A stretch of 7,198 nucleotides of DNA, from positions 1 to 7,198 of the forward strand of contig JASLAA010000308.1 of NCBI GenBank assembly GCA_030147325.1. The letters are read 5' to 3'. The position numbers and the translations under genes were made by a program. The notes below the pieces were generated by a model, which saw nothing but the letters and a program-made list of their open reading frames with translations, searched no databases and had not been told where the DNA came from. Each line of letters begins with the position of its first letter. Position 1 is the first letter of the stretch. Origin of the DNA: Arthrobacter sp. Lineage in GTDB: Bacteria > Actinomycetota > Actinomycetes > Actinomycetales > Micrococcaceae. Shown here piece by piece: positions 1 through 4,973 of the stretch.

Positions 1-23
1 GAGTTTTTTCTCGTTGGAAAACG

Positions 24-74
24 AAGAAACACCGCGAAATGCACGGTATCGAGCGGGAATCTCGGGTGTTTTTT
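24..74 (+). terminator. Possible terminator-like hairpin upstream of the tRNA cluster
   Basis: Bases 24-33 can pair with 65-74 (ten pairs including one G-T), and a short inner stem CGAG 50-53 / CTCG 61-64 sits directly inside it; the right arm ends in six Ts (69-74). It may end transcription of a gene lying left of the window or be part of the tRNA leader. The left bulge of 16 bases makes it weaker than the other terminators here. No convincing -35/-10 pair for the tRNA cluster could be assigned in 1-80. Confidence 0.3.
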
Positions 75-80
75 CCTTCT

Positions 81-154
81 GCGGACGTAGCTCAGCTGGC
101 TAGAGCACCACCTTGCCAAGGTGGATGTCGCGGGTTCGAATCCCGTCGTCCGCT
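81..154 (+). tRNA. tRNA-Gly (GCC), first copy
   Basis: This is a complete cloverleaf that reads glycine GGC/GGU codons. The 7-bp acceptor stem is 81-87 with 147-153. The anticodon stem is 108-112 with 120-124, around loop TTGCCAA, with anticodon GCC at 115-117. The T arm has loop TTCGAAT at 135-141. The discriminator base is T154, as usual for bacterial tRNA-Gly. The CCA end is not encoded. It heads a Gly-Cys-Val cluster, and the same 74 bases recur at 413-486. Confidence 0.97.
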
Positions 155-172
155 CGCAAGTCACTGTATGGC

Positions 173-201
173 CGGATCAGTCCGGTGACCGGAGCGATCC
201 G
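173..201 (+). other. Hairpin in the tRNA-Gly/tRNA-Cys spacer
   Basis: The spacer folds into a two-part stem: CGGATC 173-178 with GATCCG 196-201, a 2x2 internal loop, then TCCGG 181-185 with CCGGA 189-193 around a TGA loop. No T-run follows, so it is unlikely to be an intrinsic terminator. A role as a processing or folding insulator in the polycistronic tRNA precursor is an inference. Confidence 0.45.
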
Positions 202-206
202 ATCAC

Positions 207-277
207 GGTGGGGTGGCCGAGAGGCGAGGCAGCGGCCTGCAAAGCCGTCCACGCGGGTTCGAATCCCGTCCCCACCT
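207..277 (+). tRNA. tRNA-Cys (GCA)
   Basis: This is a complete 71-base cloverleaf for cysteine. The acceptor stem is 207-213 with 270-276. The anticodon stem is 232-236 with 244-248, and the loop CTGCAAA carries anticodon GCA at 239-241. The T loop TTCGAAT is at 258-264 and the discriminator is T277, typical for tRNA-Cys. Its T-arm region (252-270) is identical over 19 bases to that of both tRNA-Gly copies. It lies 52 bases after tRNA-Gly and 32 before tRNA-Val, so all three are probably cotranscribed. Confidence 0.96.
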
Positions 278-309
278 CGGTACACGACGAGCACGAGCAC
301 CATGAAGAT

Positions 310-381
310 GGGCGATTGGCGCAGCGGTAGCGCGCTTCCCTGACACGGAAGAGGTCACTGGTTCGATCCCAGTATCGCCCA
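310..381 (+). tRNA. tRNA-Val (GAC)
   Basis: This is a complete 72-base cloverleaf for valine. The acceptor stem is 310-316 with 374-380. The anticodon stem is CTTCC 335-339 with GGAAG 347-351, and the loop CTGACAC gives anticodon GAC at 342-344. The T stem is 357-361 with 369-373, and the discriminator is A381. It is the last tRNA before a strong intrinsic terminator that begins six bases downstream. Confidence 0.96.
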
Positions 382-386
382 CGACG

Positions 387-412
387 GCGCCCCCACCGGG
401 GGCGCTTTTTTT
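387..412 (+). terminator. Strong intrinsic terminator inside the tRNA cluster
   Basis: A perfect 8-bp G/C-only stem (387-394 with 398-405, loop ACC) is followed by seven Ts at 406-412. This is the classic Rho-independent form. The oddity is its position: the next base, 413, is the first base of a second tRNA-Gly, so the T-run doubles as that tRNA's 5' leader. Confidence 0.85.
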
Positions 413-486
413 GCGGACGTAGCTCAGCTGGCTAGAGCACCACCTTGCCAAGGTGGATGTCGCGGGTTCGAATCCCGTCGTCCGCT
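413..486 (+). tRNA. tRNA-Gly (GCC), second copy
   Basis: This copy is identical over its full length to the tRNA at 81-154, with anticodon GCC at 447-449 and discriminator T486. It begins immediately after the T-run of the terminator at 387-412. The region where a -10 element would have to lie (about 398-405) is the G/C stem of that terminator, so no promoter of its own is visible. Expression by read-through from the Gly-Cys-Val unit is the simplest inference. Confidence 0.97.
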
Positions 487-507
487 CTCACGGCCTCACG
501 GCCCACC

Positions 508-540
508 AGCCGGTCCTCACGAGGACCGGCTTTCTCGTTC
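508..540 (+). terminator. Terminator after the second tRNA-Gly
   Basis: A perfect 10-bp stem (508-517 with 522-531, loop CACG) is followed by a short pyrimidine/T tail (TTTCTCGTTC). It sits 21 bases after tRNA-Gly and before the next gene's leader. It is a credible intrinsic terminator, weaker in its T-run than the one at 387-412. Confidence 0.72.
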
Positions 541-593
541 TCAGCCTCCGGCGAACACCTCGGACCCCACAGGGAAAGCCCATCTTCCTGCCC

Positions 594-599
594 TATGAT
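594..599 (+). promoter_or_regulatory. Putative -10 element of the MT0933-like gene
   Basis: TATGAT matches the sigma-70-type -10 consensus at five of six bases and lies 49 bases before the GTG start, downstream of the terminator at 508-540. No good -35 is seen at 16-18 bp spacing, so this call rests on one hexamer. Confidence 0.35.
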
Positions 600-634
600 C
601 TTCGTAGCGGAAACGGACTGCGTTTCCACGACCG

Positions 635-643
635 AAAGGAGGT
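635..643 (+). promoter_or_regulatory. Near-perfect Shine-Dalgarno fixing the GTG start at 648
   Basis: AAAGGAGGT is almost fully complementary to the 3' end of 16S rRNA. Its AGGAGG core ends five bases before the GTG. It is the strongest ribosome-binding site in the window and decides the start of the MT0933-like gene. Confidence 0.8.
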
Positions 644-647
644 GTCC

Positions 648-899
648 GTGGGTTTATTGGATGGGCTCAAGGGCAAGGCCGGCACCCTGGCGGGTAAGGC
701 GACCGAACTCATTGGCGATAATTCCGACAAGGTGAAGAACGGCATCGGAAAGGCTGGCGGCTTCGTCGACAGCAAGACCCATGGCAAGTACTCACACCAC
801 ATCAACGGAGTGCAGACCAAGGCTTCGAAGATGGTCGATGACATCGACAAGAAGGACGGCAAGGGCGACGTCGGCCCTACCTCCCCGCCGGCCGTGTAA
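648..899 (+). CDS. MT0933-like (putative antitoxin family) small protein
   Basis: The 83-residue hydrophilic protein is rich in Lys, Gly and Asp. It starts MGLLDGLKGKAG and carries KTHGKYSHHING around residues 43-54. This layout (GLLDxLKG start, G-K-x-G repeats, then a GGKYS-like block and a charged helix) is that of the actinobacterial MT0933/Rv0909-like family, annotated as antitoxins. The GTG at 648 is chosen because AAAGGAGGT (635-643) lies five bases upstream of it; the longer frame running back to 453 crosses a tRNA and a terminator and is not used. No SRPBCC-type toxin partner lies on either side, so it is an orphan here and an antitoxin role is doubtful. The strong ribosome-binding site suggests good translation. 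It is probably cytosolic, with no signal peptide or membrane segment. Confidence 0.8.
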   Translation: MGLLDGLKGKAGTLAGKATELIGDNSDKVKNGIGKAGGFVDSKTHGKYSHHINGVQTKASKMVDDIDKKDGKGDVGPTSPPAV

Positions 900-919
900 C
901 TCCCAGCCCGGCAATAAGG

Positions 920-955
920 AAGCACCGGTCCCGCCGAGAGGCGGCACCGGTGCTT
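920..955. terminator. Bidirectional terminator hairpin between convergent genes
   Basis: A 10-bp stem (920-929 with 946-955) carries, after one C-C mismatch, a further 5-bp stem (931-935 with 940-944) closed by a GAGA tetraloop. It lies 21 bases after the MT0933-like stop and 31 bases beyond the zapE stop on the other strand. The T-tails are weak on both strands (CTTG on the plus strand, CCTTATT on the minus strand), so termination may be only partly intrinsic. Confidence 0.65.
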
Positions 956-985
956 CTTGCATTCCAGGCACTCCTGGGGCGGACC

Positions 986-2017
986 CTAGGAGGGGACGTC
1001 GCTCCCCTGCCGTGCGAGGGCGGTGAGTCGGGACACCGCCCTGTAGTACTTCTTCATGTACCCGCCGCCCATCATCTCCTCCGTGAACAATCGGTCGAAG
1101 GTGGCGCCGCTCGCCATGATGGGCACGTCGCGGTCGTACAGTCGGTCAGCGAGCACCACGAAGCGTAGGGCGACGGACTGCTCCGTGATCGTCGCCACGT
1201 TGTGCCAGGCGACTGCATCGACGCCGTCGAGGAGCTGCCTGTAGCGGCTGGGGTGGACGTCGGCCAAATGCCGCAGCAGGTCGCCGAAGTCGTCCTCCGC
1301 CAGCACTCCCCCCGAGTAGGAGGCCACGCGCTCGCTCAGGGCGGCGTCATCGATGGCTTCCGGAGCCTGCGGCAGCCCGCGATGGCGGTAGTCCTCGCCG
1401 TCGATCCTGGCGACCTCGAACTGGTCAGCGAGCACCTGGATCTCCCGCTGGAAATCCTGGGCGGCGAACCGCCCGTCGCCGAGCGATCCCGGAAGCGTGT
1501 TGGACGTCGCGGCGAGTTTGACACCGGCGTCCGCGAGCTCGCGCATGAGTCGGGACATCAGCACGGTATCCCCTGGGTCGTCGAGCTCGAACTCGTCGAT
1601 GCACACGAGGCTGTACGTGCTCAGGGCGTCCACGGTCTTGCGGAAACTCAGCGCTCCGACGAGGTTCGTGTACTCGACGAAGGTCCCGAAGGCCTTCGTG
1701 CCGGAGGAGGCGTGCCAGAGCGAGGCCAGGAGGTGCGTCTTGCCCACGCCGAAACCGCCGTCGAGATAGATCCCCGCGCGCGTCGCCGGCTTCTTCCCTC
1801 CGAAGAACTTCCTGAGGCCGCTCGGCTCCGGCTCGTTGACCGCCGTCGCGAAATCACGGAGCTTGTCGACGGCCTGTGACTGTGACGGCTGCTGGGGGTC
1901 CGGCCGGTAGGAGTCGAAGGAGACGTCTCCGAAGCGGGGCGACGGGTAGAAGCCGCCCAGCAACTCGTCGACGGAGACCTTCGGGGAGCGCTCTGTCAGG
2001 TGTTCGATCGCAGGCAC
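986..2017 (-). CDS. zapE: ZapE/AFG1-type P-loop ATPase
   Basis: The 343-residue protein belongs to the AFG1/ZapE family of AAA-like ATPases. ZapE of Enterobacteria acts at the division ring, and mitochondrial AFG1/LACE1 aids turnover of membrane proteins; the actinobacterial role is not settled. Seen here: Walker A GGFGVGKTH (residues 87-95), Walker B LVCIDEFELDD (137-147, D141/E142), a sensor-1-like AATSNTLP (169-176, N173) and the family's C-terminal LADRLYDRDVPIMASG stretch (289-304). The length fits bacterial homologues, and no signal or membrane segment is present. The start is GTG at 2017: a TGA stop lies two codons upstream, so no longer version is possible, but no good Shine-Dalgarno is seen (GAGAAAGTGG is distant). 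It is transcribed alone, divergent from the sulfurtransferase and convergent with the MT0933-like gene. Confidence 0.93.
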   Translation of the reverse strand: MPAIEHLTERSPKVSVDELLGGFYPSPRFGDVSFDSYRPDPQQPSQSQAVDKLRDFATAVNEPEPSGLRKFFGGKKPATRAGIYLDGGFGVGKTHLLASLWHASSGTKAFGTFVEYTNLVGALSFRKTVDALSTYSLVCIDEFELDDPGDTVLMSRLMRELADAGVKLAATSNTLPGSLGDGRFAAQDFQREIQVLADQFEVARIDGEDYRHRGLPQAPEAIDDAALSERVASYSGGVLAEDDFGDLLRHLADVHPSRYRQLLDGVDAVAWHNVATITEQSVALRFVVLADRLYDRDVPIMASGATFDRLFTEEMMGGGYMKKYYRAVSRLTALARQGSDVPS

Positions 2018-2280
2018 GGATCAGGACCACTTTCTCGTCTGGCCGGGGTGGCCGCGGCGGCCCTGCAGGCGGCCGCTTCGCTACGCAAGACTACGGCAAG
2101 GACACTGCCCCGCGGCCCCCTTCCGCCGCTCCCGCCAGGCCCTTGACCGGTGACCGGCACGCGCGGGAACCTTCCCGCACGGCGGGCCGACCGGAAGGAA
2201 ATGATGTCCCGCTTGGTTAGGCTTGTCGGAAGACCCGCACCGGCGCGCCGCCGGCGCCTCAAGCTACGCGAAAGGCTCCC
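2018..2280. promoter_or_regulatory. Divergent intergenic region between zapE and the sulfurtransferase operon
   Basis: This 263-bp GC-rich gap must hold both start regions. Visible elements are a tandem heptamer TGACCGG twice (2144-2157), a perfect inverted repeat GCGGGAA-CC-TTCCCGC (2163-2178), and TAGGCT (2218-2223), which fits the actinobacterial -10 pattern TANNNT and lies inside GGTTAGGCT (2215-2223). AAAGG (2271-2275) is the ribosome-binding site for the ATG at 2281. No -35 at proper spacing and no clear zapE promoter could be assigned. No gene is supported within the gap. Confidence 0.45.
2163..2178. repeat. Perfect 7-bp inverted repeat, candidate operator
   Basis: GCGGGAA (2163-2169) and TTCCCGC (2172-2178) form a perfect dyad with a 2-bp centre, 40 bp upstream of the TAGGCT hexamer. 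The tight spacing suits a dimeric regulator rather than an RNA hairpin. No specific regulator family is recognised. Confidence 0.4.
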
Positions 2281-3195
2281 ATGTCACTGGCCCCCGATCC
2301 TCAGGACAAGTTCGCCGAGTACGCCCATCCGGAGCGCCTCGTCTCCACCGCCTGGCTCGCCGACAACCTCGGCACCGACGGCCTCGTCGTCGTCGAATCG
2401 AGCGAGGACGTCCTGCTCTACGAGACGGGACACGTCCCCGGTTCCGTCAAGATCGACTGGCACACCGAGCTCAACGACGAGGTGACGCGCGACTACGTCG
2501 ACGGCGCGGGATTCGCCCGCCTCATGGCCGCGAAGGGGATCACACGCGATTCCACCGTGGTCATCTACGGCGACAAGAGCAACTGGTGGGCCGCCTACGC
2601 ACTCTGGGTCTTCACCCTGTTCGGCCATGAGGACGTCCGCCTGCTCGACGGCGGCAGGGACAAATGGGTCGCCGAGGGCCGGGCGATGACCACGGACAAG
2701 CCGGAGATCACCGCCACGGACTACCCCGTGGTCGAGCGCGACGACGCACCCGTCCGAGCCTTCCTCGGCGACGTCCTCGGACACCTGGGCAAGCCGCTCA
2801 TCGACGTCCGCTCCGGCGACGAGTACACGGGCGCCCGCACCACCATGCCCGCCTACCCGGAGGAGGGCGCCCTGCGCGGAGGCCACATCCCGACGGCGAG
2901 ATCGGTGCCGTGGGCCCGCGCAGCCGCGGAGGACGGGACGTTCCGCACGCGGGCCGAGCTGGATGCCATCTACCGCGACGAGGCGGGTCTGGCCGACGGC
3001 GACGACGTCGTCGCCTATTGCCGCATCGGTGAGCGGTCCAGCCACACCTGGTTCGTGCTCAAGCACCTCCTCGGCTTCGAGAACGTGCGGAACTACGACG
3101 GCTCGTGGACCGAGTGGGGCAATGCCGTACGGGTGCCGATCGTTCGGGGCAGTGAGCCCGGCGAGGTTCCCTCGTCGTCCGGGAGCGCGCGATGA
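2281..3195 (+). CDS. sseA: Thiosulfate/3-mercaptopyruvate sulfurtransferase (tandem rhodanese)
   Basis: The 304-residue cytosolic enzyme moves sulfane sulfur from a donor such as thiosulfate to an acceptor through a cysteine persulfide. Two rhodanese domains are visible. The N-terminal one (about 20-140) has GHVPGSVKIDW (50-60) but Asp98 in YGDKSNWW where a catalytic Cys would be, so it is the usual inactive domain. The C-terminal one (about 165-290) has IDVRSGDEY (174-182), GGHIPTA (200-206) and the active loop CRIGERSSHTWF starting at Cys247. CRIGERSSHT is typical of the actinobacterial CysA/SseA group; the preferred donor cannot be read from it with certainty. A 15-20 residue Ser/Pro tail makes it longer than many relatives. 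The ATG at 2281 follows AAAGG by five bases. Its stop overlaps the start of the SufE-like gene (ATGA), which implies translational coupling and a shared sulfur-transfer pathway. Confidence 0.93.
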   Translation: MSLAPDPQDKFAEYAHPERLVSTAWLADNLGTDGLVVVESSEDVLLYETGHVPGSVKIDWHTELNDEVTRDYVDGAGFARLMAAKGITRDSTVVIYGDKSNWWAAYALWVFTLFGHEDVRLLDGGRDKWVAEGRAMTTDKPEITATDYPVVERDDAPVRAFLGDVLGHLGKPLIDVRSGDEYTGARTTMPAYPEEGALRGGHIPTARSVPWARAAAEDGTFRTRAELDAIYRDEAGLADGDDVVAYCRIGERSSHTWFVLKHLLGFENVRNYDGSWTEWGNAVRVPIVRGSEPGEVPSSSGSAR

Positions 3196-3632
3196 GCACC
3201 GGCGCGGTCCCCGCCAAGCTCGCCGAGATCATCGACGACTTCCAGGACCTGACCGAACCCGACCGGCTGCAGCTCCTCCTGGATTTCTCGCGTGAGCTGC
3301 CGGAGCTCCCCGCCCGGTACGGCGATCATCCGGAGCTGCTGGAGCAGGTCGTCGAGTGCCAGAGCCCGCTCTTCCTGACCATGGAGATCGGCGAGGAACC
3401 GGGACGGCCCGTCCACCTGTTCTTCTCCGCGCCGCCGGAGGCGCCGACCACGCGGGGATTCGCCGGCGTCCTCCTCGAGGGCCTCGACGGACTGCCCGCC
3501 GAGGAGGTCCTCGCCGTACCCGACGACGTCCCCGACCGTCTCGGCCTGACGCGGGCCATCACGCCCCTGCGGATGCGCGGCATGACGGCGATGCTCGGAA
3601 GGATCAAACGGAAGATCAGGGAAGCGCAGTAG
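3192..3632 (+). CDS. sufE: SufE-like sulfur acceptor protein
   Basis: The 146-residue protein matches the SufE family, which takes persulfide sulfur from a cysteine desulfurase and passes it on for Fe-S cluster assembly. Seen here: the N-terminal helical part with LAEIIDDFQDL and ELPELPARYGDHPELLEQV, then the acceptor Cys56 in VECQSPLFL (E. coli SufE has the equivalent GCQSQVW), a beta region (FFSAPPEAPTTRGFAGVLLEGLDG, split here by position 75-100), and a C-terminal LTRAITPLRMRGMTAML block. Length is normal for the family. The ATG at 3192 overlaps the preceding stop by four bases, so it is made with the sulfurtransferase. The pairing suggests the rhodanese, rather than or besides SufS, may load or unload it. 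Its last 17 bases overlap the 3' end of the minus-strand hydrolase gene, with no terminator hairpin seen. Confidence 0.9.
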   Translation: MSTGAVPAKLAEIIDDFQDLTEPDRLQLLLDFSRELPELPARYGDHPELLEQVVECQSPLFLTMEIGEEPGRPVHLFFSAPPEAPTTRGFAGVLLEGLDGLPAEEVLAVPDDVPDRLGLTRAITPLRMRGMTAMLGRIKRKIREAQ

Positions 3633-4884
3633 CCTCCGGATCGGGGGCCTTCCCGCCGGGCAGGGTCCGGCCGAAGAGGATCCCCGAGAGCCATCGCTCG
3701 ACGACGGACTCCCAGCGCTGCGGGTCGACGTTCCACTCCTTGGTGTGGCGGGCGCGCTGGAACCGCTCGAGCGTGACGAACGAGGCGTTCCGCGCTGCGA
3801 GGTCGGCCGAGGCTCCGATCGGCACGAACTCGTCGTCCTCGCTGTGCAGCACGAGCGTCGGCAGGGTCAACTGCTCGGCGCGGGCGATCCAGTCCATGCT
3901 CTTGAGATCGAGCGGAGCGGCCAGACCGGTGATCCTCCGGGCCCGCTGGCTCGAGAGCAGATACTGCCCGAGCCGGCCGACCGGAGCCGGGATCCGGTTG
4001 AGTTCCGCGTGGTGGGCGAGCACCTCGATCCAGTTGATGACCGGCCCGTCGAGGACCAGGGCGGTGATGCGGCGGCGATGACGGGAGAGGTCCGCCGTCT
4101 GCAGGACGATCGCGCCGCCCATCGACCAGCCGAACAGGACCACCTCGTGGGCGCCGTGCGCCACGGCGAAATCGATCGCGGCATCGACGTCGTGCCATTC
4201 CGTCATCCCGAGGCCGTAGCGTCCGTCAGGCGCCGAGGGGGCCTCGCCGTCGTTCCGGTAGGACAGGACGAGGCTCGTCAGCCCGAGGCGCCGGGCGGGT
4301 GCGAGGGCTCGAAGGGCTTCCGCGCGGGTCGCCCCACGGCCGTGCACCATGATCGCCCACGTGCGCGCCGGGGCCTCTGCCCGGACGAGCCAGGCAGGAG
4401 CAGCGCCACCCTCGACCGGGATGAGCACTTCCTCCTCGGCGTAGCCCATGGCGGACGGCGAGGGATAGACCGCACCACCCCACCAGCCACGGGTCGCCGC
4501 CGCGAGATCGCCCGAGTAGACCTTCTCGACCTCGCGCTCGACGGTTCCCTCGCGAGGGACGTAGGACCGGATGCGGCCGATGCGGGCGTGGCCGGAACCC
4601 TGCTCGAAGTGCAGGCTGTAGGTGCCGTCGATGGTCGTGTCGTCGTTGGCCGGCAGGATGACGGTCTGGTTCCCGGGAGATCCCACCACGGCGAGGATGT
4701 CCAGGTTCGCGTCACGCCTGCGCGCCGGCGTCACCACCTGCCGCGCGAAGTACACGGCCAGGCCGGAGACGGCACCGGCCGCGGAGGACGCCAGGACAGC
4801 TCCCGCTCCGATACCGAGCGCCGTCCACCTGAGCCAGGGCGCGGTGATCCCCTGCGCTGGGGCCGTTGACTGCGTCGATGCCAT
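3616..4884 (-). CDS. Membrane-anchored alpha/beta hydrolase
   Basis: The 422-residue protein has one hydrophobic segment near the N-terminus (about 20-46, TALGIGAGAVLASSAAGAVS and onward) followed by RRR, suggesting an N-terminal anchor or uncleaved signal. A domain of about 100 residues (WWGGAVYPSPSAMGY around 134-148) precedes a classic alpha/beta-hydrolase fold: oxyanion-loop HGRG (181-184), nucleophile elbow GWSMGG with Ser254, acid Asp351 in HSEDDEFVP, and His380 in RARHTKEW. The likely reaction is ester or peptide hydrolysis; the substrate is unknown, and sequence resembles serine aminopeptidase/BAAT-like hydrolases of actinobacteria. The ATG at 4884 is chosen because AAAGGGGG lies just upstream; the frame continues to 4986, but that extension would run into the divergent gene. 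It is monocistronic here, and its 3' end overlaps sufE. Confidence 0.87.
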   Translation of the reverse strand: MASTQSTAPAQGITAPWLRWTALGIGAGAVLASSAAGAVSGLAVYFARQVVTPARRRDANLDILAVVGSPGNQTVILPANDDTTIDGTYSLHFEQGSGHARIGRIRSYVPREGTVEREVEKVYSGDLAAATRGWWGGAVYPSPSAMGYAEEEVLIPVEGGAAPAWLVRAEAPARTWAIMVHGRGATRAEALRALAPARRLGLTSLVLSYRNDGEAPSAPDGRYGLGMTEWHDVDAAIDFAVAHGAHEVVLFGWSMGGAIVLQTADLSRHRRRITALVLDGPVINWIEVLAHHAELNRIPAPVGRLGQYLLSSQRARRITGLAAPLDLKSMDWIARAEQLTLPTLVLHSEDDEFVPIGASADLAARNASFVTLERFQRARHTKEWNVDPQRWESVVERWLSGILFGRTLPGGKAPDPEATALP

Positions 4885-4891
4885 AGCCCCC

Positions 4892-4920
4892 TTTCTACCC
4901 TGCCCCGGCACCGCCGTCGA
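4892..4920 (-). promoter_or_regulatory. Putative promoter of the hydrolase gene
   Basis: On the minus strand TCGACG (4920-4915) and TAGAAA (4897-4892) are separated by exactly 17 bp, and each matches four of six consensus bases. The -10 ends seven bases before the ATG, so it overlaps the AAAGGGGG ribosome-binding site. The two readings (promoter with a very short leader, or Shine-Dalgarno with a promoter further up) compete. Confidence 0.3.
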
Positions 4921-4936
4921 TTCGGCACGCACGGGC

Positions 4937-4967
4937 ATGACGGACCGGAGTTCTCGCACAGTAAGGT
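4937..4967 (+). promoter_or_regulatory. Putative promoter of the USP-like/msrB operon
   Basis: TAAGGT (4962-4967) fits the actinobacterial -10 pattern TANNNT and ends six bases before the ATG at 4974, which would place the transcript start at or next to the A of the start codon (a leaderless mRNA). ATGACG (4937-4942) is a rather distant -35 candidate (19 bp). The same bases, AAGGTG, could instead serve as a Shine-Dalgarno five bases from the ATG. Confidence 0.35.
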
Positions 4968-4973
4968 GGCGGC

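Noticed and set aside
81..486. The tRNA repeats as integration (att) sites of a mobile element.
   Set aside because: No integrase, phage or transfer gene is present in the window, and what lies between the repeats is only two tRNAs and a terminator.
1202..1879. A 225-codon open frame on the plus strand across zapE.
   Set aside because: It is antisense to a clear ATPase gene with intact Walker motifs; the open frame follows from GC-biased third positions.
2062..2249. Three rare eight-base restriction palindromes (CCTGCAGG 2062-2069, GCGGCCGC 2069-2076, GGCGCGCC 2242-2249) suggesting a cloning scar or vector.
   Set aside because: The surroundings are native-looking intergenic DNA with genes continuing normally on both sides; such GC palindromes are common in high-GC genomes.
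3326..4198. A long minus-strand frame across the sufE and hydrolase ends.
   Set aside because: Its product is Arg/Pro/Gly-rich low-complexity sequence with no motifs and it overlaps two well-supported genes.
3745..4869. A 374-codon plus-strand frame opposite the hydrolase.
   Set aside because: It is the antisense shadow of a hydrolase with a complete catalytic triad; its translation has no recognisable domain.
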